A stretch of DNA of 16,809 nucleotides from an uncultured Eubacteriales bacterium. Its GTDB lineage: Bacteria; Bacillota; Clostridia; UMGS1883. The stretch is taken from assembly GCA_905195005.1 (NCBI GenBank), contig CAJJUC010000029.1, forward strand, positions 1 through 16,809, given 5' to 3'. The position numbers were made by a program, and so were the translations under genes. Of the stretch, positions 1-7,697 are shown piece after piece. The notes under the pieces were generated by a model. It was not told the origin of the DNA. It saw nothing but the letters and a program-made list of their open reading frames with translations, and did no database searches. The stretch's first letter is position 1; each line of letters starts with the position of its first letter.

Positions 1-317
1 TGGAAATCGAAGACTTACATATTAATGATAAGCTAGAAGGTACAGTACGTAATGTGGTTGACTTTGGAGCCTTTGTAGACATTGGTGTGCATCAGGACGG
101 ACTTGTTCACATTTCTCAGATTTCCGATAAGAGAATCGGCAAGCCGGCAGACGTTCTCGCAGTCGGCGAAAATGTTGACGCAAAGATAACGGAAATCAAC
201 TGGGAAACAAAGAAAATCGGTCTTTCAATCAGAGCCGTAATCGAGGATGCACTCAAGGCAGCAGAGCAGACAATTGCAGACGCTCCCGAGGATGTAACCG
301 TTACAACGGAAGAATAA
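1..317 (+). CDS. S1 RNA-binding domain at the C-terminus of a Tex-like protein (5' truncated)
   Basis: Only the last 104 codons are visible; the gene enters from the left edge and ends at TAA 315-317. They encode one S1 OB-fold domain (GTVRNVVDFGAFVDIG, then HQDGLVHISQIS) and a short acidic tail ending VTTEE. The HQDGLVHIS string is typical of Tex/YhgF, an RNA-binding transcription accessory protein of about 700-780 residues that carries one S1 domain at its C-terminus. The later stretch (KITEINWETKKIGLSIR) is closer to repeats of ribosomal protein S1, so an S1-like protein is the main alternative. The S1 fold is clear; the family choice is an inference because the N-terminal part is outside the window. 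A terminator follows directly, so this is the last gene of its transcript. Confidence 0.82.
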   Translation, partial: EIEDLHINDKLEGTVRNVVDFGAFVDIGVHQDGLVHISQISDKRIGKPADVLAVGENVDAKITEINWETKKIGLSIRAVIEDALKAAEQTIADAPEDVTVTTEE

Positions 318-326
318 TAGAGAAAG

Positions 327-356
327 AACGCCGCCGGCTTTGCAGGCGGCGTTTTC
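327..356 (+). terminator. Intrinsic terminator after the S1-domain gene
   Basis: A perfect GC-rich stem (ACGCCGCC 328-335 with GGCGGCGT 345-352) encloses a 9-base loop and runs into TTTT at 352-355. It starts ten bases after the stop codon and separates this gene from the SGNH hydrolase gene. Confidence 0.88.
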
Positions 357-387
357 CTAAATATACGCAGCTATTGGAGAAACGGAA

Positions 388-1446
388 ATGGGAATTGAGA
401 AGATTGATAAAAATTTTGCCGTTAAGTCGGAAATCAAACGGGACGGCATAAGGTTTTACGATATTGAGGACGAGCCGTTTCGCATATACGGGGTTTTTAA
501 GGAAAACGGGAGATTTGTAAGACTGCCGGAACAGACTGCAAAACGGGTGAGCGAGGGCGTGGAAGTTCTTCGCAAAAACACGGCGGGCGGCAGAGTTCGC
601 TTTGCAACCGACAGCAGCTACATTGCAATTCATGCCGTGATGGACAATATTGAGGTAATGCCGCACTTTCCGCTTGCAGGCAGCGCCGGATTTGATATGT
701 TCATAAAGACCGATGGCGGAGACATATACGGAGGCACATTCATGCCGCCGAGCGATATGCAGAACGGGTATGATGAAATTATCGACATTCCGCAGCCCGG
801 AATGAAAACAGTGACGGTGGAGCTTCCGCTGTATTGCAATGTTGTCGGGCTGTATATCGGGCTTGACGAAAATGCAAGACTTGAAAGAGCTGAGGACTAC
901 ACCTTTGAAAAACCGATAGTGTACTACGGCTCGTCCATAACGCAGGGCGGCTGCGCTTCAAAGCCGGGCAGCTCGTATCAAAGTATTATATCGCGCATGT
1001 TCGATGTGAATTATATTAATCTCGGTTTTTCGGGCTCGTGCAAGGGCGAGGATGCTATGGCAGAGTATATAGCAAGCCTTGATATGAGCGTGTTTGTATA
1101 TGATTACGACCATAATGCACCGACTGCATCATTTCTTGAAGAAACGCATGAAAGGTTTTTCAAAATGTTCAGACAGGCAAAACCCGACACGCCTGTTATC
1201 ATGATGTCAAGACCGAAATATTATCTGACGGAGGACGATATTCTTCGCCGTGATATTATCAGAAAGACATACGAAAACGCAGTTAATTCGGGCGATAAAA
1301 ACGTATACTTTATTGACGGAAGCTCTCTCATGGATGATTTCATAAAGGATAACGGAACCGTTGACGGCTGCCACCCGACAGACAGCGGCTTTGCGTGCAT
1401 GGCAAAACGGCTGAGCGCGGAGCTTGAGCGCTTTTTCCGTTCATGA
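388..1446 (+). CDS. SGNH/GDSL-family hydrolase with N-terminal GxDLY-like domain
   Basis: A 352-residue protein without a signal peptide, so probably cytoplasmic. The C-terminal half shows the SGNH blocks: GSSITQG at 181-187 (likely nucleophile Ser183), NLGFSG near 211-216 (block II Gly), DHNAP at 241-245 (block III Asn243) and DGCHP at 326-330 (Asp326 and His329 of the triad). The N-terminal half has GFDMFI at 101-106, resembling the GxDLY motif of the domain that precedes Lipase_GDSL_3 hydrolases. Such enzymes usually remove acyl or acetyl groups, often from carbohydrates; the substrate here is unknown. ATG 388 follows GGAGA (376-380) at 7 bases. The AraC-type regulator gene starts 24 bases after the stop, so the two probably share a transcript, which hints at sugar- or glycan-linked control. 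Confidence 0.88.
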   Translation: MGIEKIDKNFAVKSEIKRDGIRFYDIEDEPFRIYGVFKENGRFVRLPEQTAKRVSEGVEVLRKNTAGGRVRFATDSSYIAIHAVMDNIEVMPHFPLAGSAGFDMFIKTDGGDIYGGTFMPPSDMQNGYDEIIDIPQPGMKTVTVELPLYCNVVGLYIGLDENARLERAEDYTFEKPIVYYGSSITQGGCASKPGSSYQSIISRMFDVNYINLGFSGSCKGEDAMAEYIASLDMSVFVYDYDHNAPTASFLEETHERFFKMFRQAKPDTPVIMMSRPKYYLTEDDILRRDIIRKTYENAVNSGDKNVYFIDGSSLMDDFIKDNGTVDGCHPTDSGFACMAKRLSAELERFFRS

Positions 1447-1470
1447 TTAAACGCCGGAGGTGATTGGAAA

Positions 1471-2325
1471 ATGAAAGCACAGCGCGAGCTTCGCCCGCAC
1501 GGAAGCAAGCTGTTCCCTTTCGATATGTGCCTTATGAAGGTTGACGAACCCGTTAATGCGCCGTGCATTATCACGCCCATGCATTGGCATGAGGAGGCGG
1601 AGGTTATCTATGTCGAATACGGCGAAATCAGCATTTTTTCATCGGGTCATTCCGAGAAGATGACCGCCGGTGAAATTATGTTTGTGAATCCGTGCGATAT
1701 TCACGGAATTGAAACAAGCACGGGAAATGTGCGCTATTATGCTTTTGTTTTTCTTGAAGAGCTTCTTGCGAGCGCCGTGCGCGACGCCATTCAGACGGAT
1801 TATATTGAAAAGCTTCTCCGCGGCGACAAAATAGTCAAGGGTGAGGCTTTCCGCAGCACGGAAGCAGAAGCCGCCGTTAAAATAATTGTTGAAGCGAACA
1901 CGCCGCCGAAGCGTGACATGCTTGCAACAAAGGGGGCGCTTTATATTTTGCTGTCTTGGCTGCACGAAAACGGGTATGTGATAAAAAAAACGCACACACA
2001 GACGGAAACCGAGCGCGACCGCGAAATAATATCCTATATTTCCGATAACTGCTCCGCAAGGCTCACGCTCGGAGAGCTATCGGGAAAATTTCACATGTCG
2101 GAGAATTATTTTTGCAGATATTTTAAAAAGCATTTCGGTCAGACAGTGTTTGAATTTATCAACTATCGCAGAATAGAAAATGCGGCGGAGCTGCTGCGGA
2201 CAACTGAGCGTTCCGTCACAGACATTGCAATTTCATCGGGGTTTGAAAGCATGAGCTACTTTACAAGAAAGTTCAGACAGGTAAAATGCATGACGCCGAA
2301 GGATTACAGGCGGCGTAATGGATAA
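1471..2325 (+). CDS. AraC-family transcriptional regulator with N-terminal cupin
   Basis: A 284-residue regulator. Residues about 30-95 form a cupin-like sensor (MHWHEEAEV at 37-45, then a GEIMFVNPCDIHGI strand), the usual effector-binding domain of AraC/XylS proteins. Residues about 183-283 are the double helix-turn-helix DNA-binding domain; the second helix region reads DIAISSGFESMSYFTRKFRQ and is followed by the family signature ending TPKDYR. ATG 1471 follows GGAGGTGA (1456-1463) at 7 bases. It is the second gene of a pair with the SGNH hydrolase gene and is closed by a palindromic terminator. By family habit it would activate a carbohydrate gene set, most simply including its neighbour; the ligand cannot be read from the sequence. 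Confidence 0.92.
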   Translation: MKAQRELRPHGSKLFPFDMCLMKVDEPVNAPCIITPMHWHEEAEVIYVEYGEISIFSSGHSEKMTAGEIMFVNPCDIHGIETSTGNVRYYAFVFLEELLASAVRDAIQTDYIEKLLRGDKIVKGEAFRSTEAEAAVKIIVEANTPPKRDMLATKGALYILLSWLHENGYVIKKTHTQTETERDREIISYISDNCSARLTLGELSGKFHMSENYFCRYFKKHFGQTVFEFINYRRIENAAELLRTTERSVTDIAISSGFESMSYFTRKFRQVKCMTPKDYRRRNG

Positions 2326-2350
2326 AAACGCAATGAAATGGGAATTATAG

Positions 2351-2380
2351 GAACGAATTGCAATTCGTTCTTTATTTTTT
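2351..2380 (+). terminator. Palindromic terminator after the AraC-type gene
   Basis: The 20 bases at 2351-2370 are a perfect palindrome (arms GAACGAATTG and CAATTCGTTC), followed by TTTATTTTTT at 2371-2380. In RNA it would form about 8 pairs with a 4-base loop, which suits an intrinsic terminator although the stem is AT-rich. The rest of the gap to dnaG (2381-2486) is AT-rich. A weak promoter-like pair lies there (TTGAAA 2400-2405 and TATAAA 2420-2425), but its 14-base spacing is too short for it to be called. Confidence 0.75.
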
Positions 2381-2486
2381 GTGAATAAAAAAAGGATTTT
2401 TGAAACGGTTGTCGAAAAATATAAATAAGCACAGCAAGGGAACAGGCTTAACGTACATTATATATTTATGAAGAAAGGAAAAAACG

Positions 2487-4235
2487 ATGGCAGGCTATTA
2501 TCCTGAGGAGCTTATTGCCGAAATAACTGCGGCAAACGACATTGTGGATACGGTATCGAGATACGTCCGCCTTAAACGGTCGGGGAACAGCTATATGGGG
2601 TGCTGCCCGTTTCATCGGGAAAAAACGCCGTCGTTTCATGTCAGCGCGGACAAGCAGCTTTATCATTGCTTTGGCTGCGGCGCAGGCGGCAGTGTGATTC
2701 AGTTTATTATGAATGCCGAGGGGCTTGATTTCCCGGAAGCGGTGAAGTATCTTGCCGACAAGGCAGGCATCCGTTTGCCGGAGGATAATATCGGCGCGAA
2801 CAGTGAGGAACGTTACCGACGGAAACAGGAGCTGTACAGGCTTAACCGCGACGCGGCGCGGTTTTTCCGCGAGATGCTTTTGTCAAAGCAGGGAGCGGAG
2901 GCACAGGCGTATCTCACGCGGCGCGGCTTGTCGGGCAAAACGATTGCGGCTTTCGGACTCGGTTTTGCACCGAAAGGCTGGGACGAGCTTTTGCGGCGAA
3001 TGACAAAACTGGGCTATCCGCGTGACCTTTTGGTCGAATCCGGGCTTTGCGTCCGCAATGAGAAGGGGCATGTATACGACCGTTTCCGTCAGCGCGTGAT
3101 GTACCCGATAATCGATGTGCGCGGAAATATAATCGGCTTCGGCGGAAGAATCATGTCGGGCGACGGAGCAAAGTATATGAACTCGCCCGAAAGCATTGTT
3201 TATGACAAGGGAAAGAATCTTTTTGCGCTTAATCTTGCGCGGAAAAGCAAGCGCGGATATTATATTCTCGTTGAGGGCTATATGGACGTCATATCACTGC
3301 ATCAGGCAGGGATTGACGCGGCGGTTGCCGGCTGCGGAACAGCGCTGACGGAGCATCAGGCAAGGCTCATCAGCAAAAGTCCTGTGTATCTGTGCTATGA
3401 CAGTGACGAAGCAGGCATAAAAGCCTGCGCGCGTGCCGAAAACATATTCCGCGCAATAGGCGGAAAGGTCAAGATCATAACGATTCCGCACTGTAAAGAC
3501 GCGGATGAGTATATAAAGAAATTCGGCGGTGAAGCGTTTGAAAAACTGATTGAAAAGGCGCGTCCGTTTGCGGAATATCAGCTGGATATTTTGCTGTCGG
3601 GTGCGGATTTGAACGATGTTTCTCAAAAGGTTGAGATTATTGAACGCGCGGCGAAAATATTTGCCGGTATTCCGAACGCCGTCGAGCGTGAAGCGTATAT
3701 CAACACGCTTTCCGCAAGAACCGGAATCAGCGTTGACTCGATTAACAGCGAGGTGCGCAAGATTAACGGAAAAAATGCAAGGAAAGAAATTTCATCGGAG
3801 CTTAAACGCGTTTCATCGCCTCCGGGTGATGTGCGCGCCCGCTCGCAGGGGCGCAGAGCATCGGCGGAATCGGGATTTTTATCAATGCTTGCAGACAGTG
3901 CGCGCGTGTTTGTTCAGCTCGGGAGCCGCCTGACCGAAGAGGATTTTTCCGTTCCGATACATAAGAAAATATTCGCGGCGATACGTGAATTTTACGAAAG
4001 CGGACGGCAGGGGAGCTGCAGTGATTACCTTGTGTCGGTTTTCCGTGAGAATGAAAAGGAATTGTCCGAGGTTTTGCTGAGCACACCGAACATAGAAAAT
4101 CCGATTGAAGCTGCGGCGGATTTTGCCGATATAATAGAAAACGAGATATTTGAAGAAAAGCTGCGGAAAGCTCAGGACGACGGGGATATTGCCCTGATTG
4201 CGCAGCTGCTTAAAGAGAAAAAAGGTGGTAGATAA
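2487..4235 (+). CDS. dnaG: DNA primase DnaG
   Basis: A 582-residue bacterial primase, the enzyme that makes RNA primers at the replication fork. The N-terminal CHC2-type zinc finger has Cys40, His43, Cys61 and Cys64. The catalytic core follows: a basic RNA-polymerase-like segment (RFRQRVMYPIIDVRG, 199-213), then the Toprim fold with Glu264 in VEGYMDV and the DSD pair at 305-307 in YDSDEAG, which bind catalytic metal. Residues about 455-575 correspond to the helicase (DnaB) binding domain and are less conserved. Length is normal. ATG 2487 follows GAAAGGAAA (2472-2480). The next gene begins one base after the stop, giving the dnaG-sigA order common in Firmicutes. Confidence 0.98.
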   Translation: MAGYYPEELIAEITAANDIVDTVSRYVRLKRSGNSYMGCCPFHREKTPSFHVSADKQLYHCFGCGAGGSVIQFIMNAEGLDFPEAVKYLADKAGIRLPEDNIGANSEERYRRKQELYRLNRDAARFFREMLLSKQGAEAQAYLTRRGLSGKTIAAFGLGFAPKGWDELLRRMTKLGYPRDLLVESGLCVRNEKGHVYDRFRQRVMYPIIDVRGNIIGFGGRIMSGDGAKYMNSPESIVYDKGKNLFALNLARKSKRGYYILVEGYMDVISLHQAGIDAAVAGCGTALTEHQARLISKSPVYLCYDSDEAGIKACARAENIFRAIGGKVKIITIPHCKDADEYIKKFGGEAFEKLIEKARPFAEYQLDILLSGADLNDVSQKVEIIERAAKIFAGIPNAVEREAYINTLSARTGISVDSINSEVRKINGKNARKEISSELKRVSSPPGDVRARSQGRRASAESGFLSMLADSARVFVQLGSRLTEEDFSVPIHKKIFAAIREFYESGRQGSCSDYLVSVFRENEKELSEVLLSTPNIENPIEAAADFADIIENEIFEEKLRKAQDDGDIALIAQLLKEKKGGR

Positions 4236-4236
4236 A

Positions 4237-5316
4237 ATGAACGAACCTGTAAACAAAAAGGCGATAATCAAGGAATTGATTGAAAAGGGCAAGCAGAAGG
4301 GTATGCTGACGGAAAAGGAGATTGAAAACGTTCTTTCCGAGCTTGATGTGGACGCCGAACAGATAGAAAAAATTCATGACAATTTTGAGGCGCTCGGCAT
4401 TGATATTGTCGGCGATATTGACCAGGAAATACAGAAAATCGAAGTTCCCGAGGAGGATATTGAGGATTTGTCCGTTCCCGAGGGAATAAATGTTGACGAC
4501 CATGTAAGAATGTACCTCAAGGAAATCGGTAAGGTTCCGCTTTTATCTCCGGCAGAGGAGCTTGAGTATGCAAAGCGCATGGCAGACGGCGACGAGGTTG
4601 CAAAGAAAAAGCTGACGGAGGCAAATCTGCGCCTTGTTGTCAGCATTGCAAAGCGTTATGTCGGGCGCGGAATGTTATTCCTCGACCTTATTCAGGAGGG
4701 AAACCTCGGTCTTATTAAGGCTGTTGAAAAGTTTGATTATACAAAGGGCTACAAGTTCAGTACCTATGCCACATGGTGGATAAGGCAGGCAATCACGCGT
4801 GCAATTGCCGATCAGGCGCGCACAATTCGCATTCCCGTTCATATGGTTGAAACTATTAATAAGCTCATTCGCGTTTCACGGCAGCTGCTTCAGGAGCTTG
4901 GGCGCGAGCCTACACCTGAGGAAATAGCGAAGGAAATGGGAATGAGCCTTGAGAAGGTGCGCGAAATCATGAAGATTGCACAGGAACCCGTTTCACTTGA
5001 AACGCCTATCGGTGAGGAGGAGGACAGCCACCTCGGCGATTTTATCCCCGATGATGACGCACCAGCCCCGAGTGAAGCGGCTTCGTTTCTGCTCTTAAAA
5101 GAGCAGCTTATGGACGTTCTCAACACTCTCACTCCGAGGGAGGAAAAGGTTCTTCGCCTGCGCTTCGGTCTTGAGGACGGCAGGGCAAGAACGCTCGAGG
5201 AGGTCGGCGGCGTGTTCGACGTAACGCGTGAGCGTATCCGCCAGATTGAAGCCAAAGCTTTGCGTAAACTGCGCCACCCGAGCAGAAGCAAGAAGCTAAA
5301 GGATTTCTTAGAGTAA
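4237..5316 (+). CDS. rpoD: Primary sigma factor SigA/RpoD
   Basis: A housekeeping sigma-70 factor that directs RNA polymerase to -35/-10 promoters. The chosen start, ATG 4237, gives 359 residues; it is preceded by AGGTGG (4223-4228) and lies one base after the dnaG stop. An in-frame ATG at 4198 lies inside dnaG and adds only 13 uncharacteristic residues. Region 1.1 spans about 1-80; region 1.2 begins near DDHVRMYLKEIGKVP (87-101). Region 2 carries NLRLVVSIAKRY (130-141) and FSTYATWWIRQAI (174-186), with the -10 reading and melting residues. Region 3 runs to about 275. Region 4.2 has VTRERIRQIEAKALRKLRHP (329-348) for -35 contact. A terminator follows. Confidence 0.98.
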   Translation: MNEPVNKKAIIKELIEKGKQKGMLTEKEIENVLSELDVDAEQIEKIHDNFEALGIDIVGDIDQEIQKIEVPEEDIEDLSVPEGINVDDHVRMYLKEIGKVPLLSPAEELEYAKRMADGDEVAKKKLTEANLRLVVSIAKRYVGRGMLFLDLIQEGNLGLIKAVEKFDYTKGYKFSTYATWWIRQAITRAIADQARTIRIPVHMVETINKLIRVSRQLLQELGREPTPEEIAKEMGMSLEKVREIMKIAQEPVSLETPIGEEEDSHLGDFIPDDDAPAPSEAASFLLLKEQLMDVLNTLTPREEKVLRLRFGLEDGRARTLEEVGGVFDVTRERIRQIEAKALRKLRHPSRSKKLKDFLE

Positions 5317-5318
5317 AC

Positions 5319-5363
5319 AAAAAGCCGCGTTCTGATTTTGCAGTCAGAATGCGGCGTCTTTTT
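5319..5363 (+). terminator. Terminator after sigA, possibly bidirectional
   Basis: A 12-pair stem (5324-5335 with 5344-5355, one G-U pair, loop 5336-5343) is followed by GTCTTTTT and preceded by AAAAA (5319-5323). On the minus strand those A residues become a T-run, so the same hairpin could also stop transcription arriving from the MFS transporter gene at 5533. Confidence 0.9.
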
Positions 5364-5391
5364 GTCAAAAGAGAAATGTGTTCTTTTGACA
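5363..5391. repeat. Inverted repeat with CTTTTGACA arms
   Basis: TGTCAAAAG (5363-5371) is the exact reverse complement of CTTTTGACA (5383-5391), with an 11-base spacer. The right arm also begins a degraded copy of the repeat unit seen at 5409 and 5507 (5380-5400, GTTCTTTTGAC followed by a run of A). It lies just beyond the sigA terminator. Confidence 0.6.
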
Positions 5392-5408
5392 TCAAAAAAA
5401 CACGTCCC

Positions 5409-5433
5409 TCTTTTGACTCCAAAAGAACATAAC
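5409..5433. repeat. Short palindromic repeat, copy B
   Basis: The unit is TCTTTTGAC, three variable bases, then AAAAGAACATAAC. Its arms TCTTTT (5409-5414) and AAAAGA (5421-5426) are complementary. Outside the three central bases (5418-5420) it is identical to the copy starting exactly 100 bases downstream. Confidence 0.65.
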
Positions 5434-5506
5434 AGTTCGTTTCCGAACAATGTCCTCGATATTCATCGTCACGGATTTAAAGACAGCCGCCGTTTTGCGC
5501 CTTTTG

Positions 5507-5533
5507 GTTCTTTTGACATTAAAAGAACATAAC
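5507..5533. repeat. Short palindromic repeat, copy C
   Basis: This is the same unit as at 5409-5433, with longer arms: GTTCTTTT (5507-5514) and AAAAGAAC (5521-5528) are perfect reverse complements around GACATT. It abuts the stop codon of the minus-strand MFS gene and overlaps it by one base (5533). As RNA from that gene it would form a hairpin at the 3' end. Confidence 0.65.
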
Positions 5534-6720
5534 TAAAAAACCCTTTTCCATGGGAAAATATTTGCGGCGCACATAACGGTTCCGAGCACTGCAATCAGCA
5601 GCCAAACGGCGAGCGTTGTGTGCCAGCCTGCGCTTTCGCAGAGAACGGCGATTCCGTAGCTCGATATTGCGCTGCCGATATATGTGCAGGAATTTAAAAC
5701 GCCCGACACTGTTGACACATTTCCGTACTTTTTATAAAACGGCGGAATCATGCAGATAAGAATCAGGTTCACACCATGCATGCAGCCGGTGAGAATTGCC
5801 GAAAGAAGCACTGAAAGAGCCATGCTTTTTCCCGTAACCAGCAAAAGCAGAAACGCAGCCGCACCGCCGCAGGCAAATATCACAGCCGCGCAGGCGAGCG
5901 GATTTGTGAAGCGCTTTCTGTAAAGCACGGACGCTGCCTGAAAGCAAAGTATTCCGAATATCGGGAGAATAACGCCCGAAAGAATGGCAATAACATTGCT
6001 TATGTTATACGTTTCGGCAATATAGGACGGCATCCATGTTGTAACGCCGTCGCGCAGCATTCCCTGGAACACAATCGCGAGCATAATTCCGATAAAAAGC
6101 GGCGATACGAATCCCAAGCCGCCCTGTGTGCTTTCCGCTGCTGCTTCGCCGCTGCTTTCGGCATCCGCACCAAAGCGATTCCACAAAAACAGCATCATAA
6201 GTCCGCACACTGCGCAGAAAACAAACACGGATTTCCAGCCCAAAAATGTGATAATCACCGGCGAAAACAGATATGTTGCAATTGTTCCGGCGGAGCTGCC
6301 CCACGAGACTTTGACAACCGCCGATTTATACTCATCATCCGAAAGCTGCACTGTCATGATTTTAACCATCGGCGGCCACATCAGCGACTGCGCAAATCCG
6401 TTAATGCACATAATGACCGTAAGCGCGAGGGGAGAAGCGCAGAACGGAATCAGAATGTTCATCACGGTTGTCAGCGCAAGTCCGAATGAAATAAGGCGCT
6501 TTGCCGAAAATCTGTCTCCGAGGATTCCGCTGATAATCTGCCCTGTACCATAGGTTATAAAGCTGCCGGTCAGCCCGTGCGCAAGCAGCGATTTTGCAAT
6601 GTGCGTGTTTTTTTCTATTTCCGATATAACCGTTCCGTAGCTCACGCGCGTTATATAGCTTATCATGTATGTAAGACTGAGCAGCAGCGTAAGCTGCACG
6701 GCTTTATTGAGCTTTTTCAC
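5533..6720 (-). CDS. MFS transporter, organophosphate:phosphate antiporter-like
   Basis: A 395-residue membrane protein with about twelve hydrophobic segments. The first helix region reads LTYMISYITRVSYGTV (16-31); spaced Tyr18, Tyr22 and Arg25 recall the YxxYYxxR pattern of GlpT/UhpT-type carriers, where the Arg binds substrate phosphate. The loop after helix 2 has GILGDRFSAKR (65-75), an MFS motif-A variant. This suggests exchange of a sugar phosphate or related organophosphate for phosphate, but the substrate is unknown and only the MFS assignment is firm. Translation starts at GTG (6720-6718), overlapping the DeoR-type stop codon by four bases (GTGA), with a GGGCGGAG ribosome binding site upstream. 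The pair is thus co-transcribed and probably translationally coupled. Confidence 0.9.
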   Translation of the reverse strand: MKKLNKAVQLTLLLSLTYMISYITRVSYGTVISEIEKNTHIAKSLLAHGLTGSFITYGTGQIISGILGDRFSAKRLISFGLALTTVMNILIPFCASPLALTVIMCINGFAQSLMWPPMVKIMTVQLSDDEYKSAVVKVSWGSSAGTIATYLFSPVIITFLGWKSVFVFCAVCGLMMLFLWNRFGADAESSGEAAAESTQGGLGFVSPLFIGIMLAIVFQGMLRDGVTTWMPSYIAETYNISNVIAILSGVILPIFGILCFQAASVLYRKRFTNPLACAAVIFACGGAAAFLLLLVTGKSMALSVLLSAILTGCMHGVNLILICMIPPFYKKYGNVSTVSGVLNSCTYIGSAISSYGIAVLCESAGWHTTLAVWLLIAVLGTVMCAANIFPWKRVF

Positions 6721-7493
6721 TTTTTATCTCCGCCCTTCAGAATTGTTATCCCGTTTTCCGCGTACAGCTTTATCAGCTCATCGGAAATTCCGCTGTCCGT
6801 CACACAGATGTAATCAGAACGCAAATCGCTGACCTTAAGCATTGCACTTTGTTCGAATTTGCTGCTGTCGGCAAGGATATAGACCTTATCCGCCGCAGAA
6901 AGCATTGCTTTCTGAATCATACCCAGACTGTCCTGAAAATCTCCGATGCCGTGCTCAATCGAAACGGCTGACGGGCAGATAAATGCCTTGTATGCGTGTA
7001 TGCGGCCGATTGCGTCCAGCACAAGACTGCCGCAGAACGATTTCTCCGACGGAATGAACTGACCGCCGCAAAGAATAAGCGTGTATTCCTTGCAGTCCTT
7101 TAAAATATCCAGAATGTCGAGCGAATATGTGATAACCGTCAGCCGTTTGAAGCGGCGGCGCAGCTCTTCGGCAAGCACTGCCGCTGTGCTGCCGGAATCT
7201 ATCATAAGAATATCATCCTCCAAAATGCACTGCGCCGCTTTTTCCGCAAGCTCGCGCTTTTCATCGGTGTTGAGGTCAAGGCGGTTTTCCAAATCGGAAT
7301 AAACAAGCGTGCCGCCCTCTTTCACGGCGCCGCCGTGAACCCTTTTAAGCGCCCCGTGCTCCTCTAAAATCAAAAGGTCGCGCCGCACCGTTTCGGTTGA
7401 AACGTTAAATTCGCGCACAAGATGCGCCGTTGTCACAGCGCCCATTTTTTCAAGCATAGCTTTAATTGCATTTTGCCTTTCTTCTGCAAACAT
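6717..7493 (-). CDS. DeoR/GlpR-family transcriptional repressor
   Basis: A 258-residue regulator. Residues about 3-57 form the winged helix-turn-helix with the family signature (VSTETVRRDLLILEEHGALK, 31-50, then RVHGGAV). The C-terminal DeoR sensor domain, related to sugar-phosphate isomerases, has DSGSTAAVLAEEL (99-111), where such proteins usually bind a phosphorylated sugar. ATG 7493-7491 is preferred: GGAGG lies 9 bases upstream (7507-7503), while an in-frame TTG further upstream (7514) would overlap that site. It is first in a two-gene operon with the MFS transporter. The natural inference is a repressor released by a sugar phosphate that its partner imports or exchanges. Confidence 0.93.
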   Translation of the reverse strand: MFAEERQNAIKAMLEKMGAVTTAHLVREFNVSTETVRRDLLILEEHGALKRVHGGAVKEGGTLVYSDLENRLDLNTDEKRELAEKAAQCILEDDILMIDSGSTAAVLAEELRRRFKRLTVITYSLDILDILKDCKEYTLILCGGQFIPSEKSFCGSLVLDAIGRIHAYKAFICPSAVSIEHGIGDFQDSLGMIQKAMLSAADKVYILADSSKFEQSAMLKVSDLRSDYICVTDSGISDELIKLYAENGITILKGGDKK

Positions 7494-7519
7494 ATGCAAC
7501 AACCTCCAATACAATCCAC

Positions 7520-7547
7520 ATTATAACACACAAATCCAAATTGTCAA
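7520..7547 (-). promoter_or_regulatory. Sigma-A promoter of the DeoR-MFS operon
   Basis: On the minus strand a perfect TTGACA (7547-7542) and a perfect TATAAT (7525-7520) are separated by 16 bases. The expected start near 7513 leaves a leader of about 20 bases before ATG 7493. No clear palindromic operator was recognised. Confidence 0.9.
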
Positions 7548-7628
7548 TAAAAAAACGCAAAAAAATGAACCAAAGAGAATTATGCCTGACAGGGAAAAAC
7601 AGGAACAAATGTAAGGAAAGTAAAACAT

Positions 7629-7657
7629 TTGATTTTCAGACCAAAGTATGATATAAT
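7629..7657 (+). promoter_or_regulatory. Promoter-like sequence upstream of the GGDEF remnant
   Basis: TTGATT (7629-7634) and TATAAT (7652-7657) are separated by 17 bases. Transcription would begin near 7664, about 34 bases before the ATG of the small GGDEF-tail frame. It may be the surviving promoter of a lost gene. Confidence 0.55.
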
Positions 7658-7697
7658 TGCAAAAAATGCATTAAAAACAGTTGAAAGGTTGTATGAG

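Noticed and set aside
4198..4236. Upstream ATG start for sigA inside dnaG
   Set aside because: ATG 4237 has a good ribosome binding site and gives the usual sigma factor N-terminus; the extra 13 codons are simply the dnaG end in another frame.
4890..5450. Open frame of 186 codons on the minus strand across the end of sigA
   Set aside because: Its sequence is Ser/Arg-rich low-information antisense of sigma regions 3-4 and crosses the sigA terminator.
5435..5450. PurR-type box (CCGAAC) near the sigA-MFS gap
   Set aside because: It is a single copy forming a small local hairpin with GTTCG, without the paired box and not upstream of any gene.
5361..5533. CRISPR array
   Set aside because: There are only two good repeat copies, they are palindromic and include gene-end sequence, spacing is uneven over all copies, and no cas genes are present.
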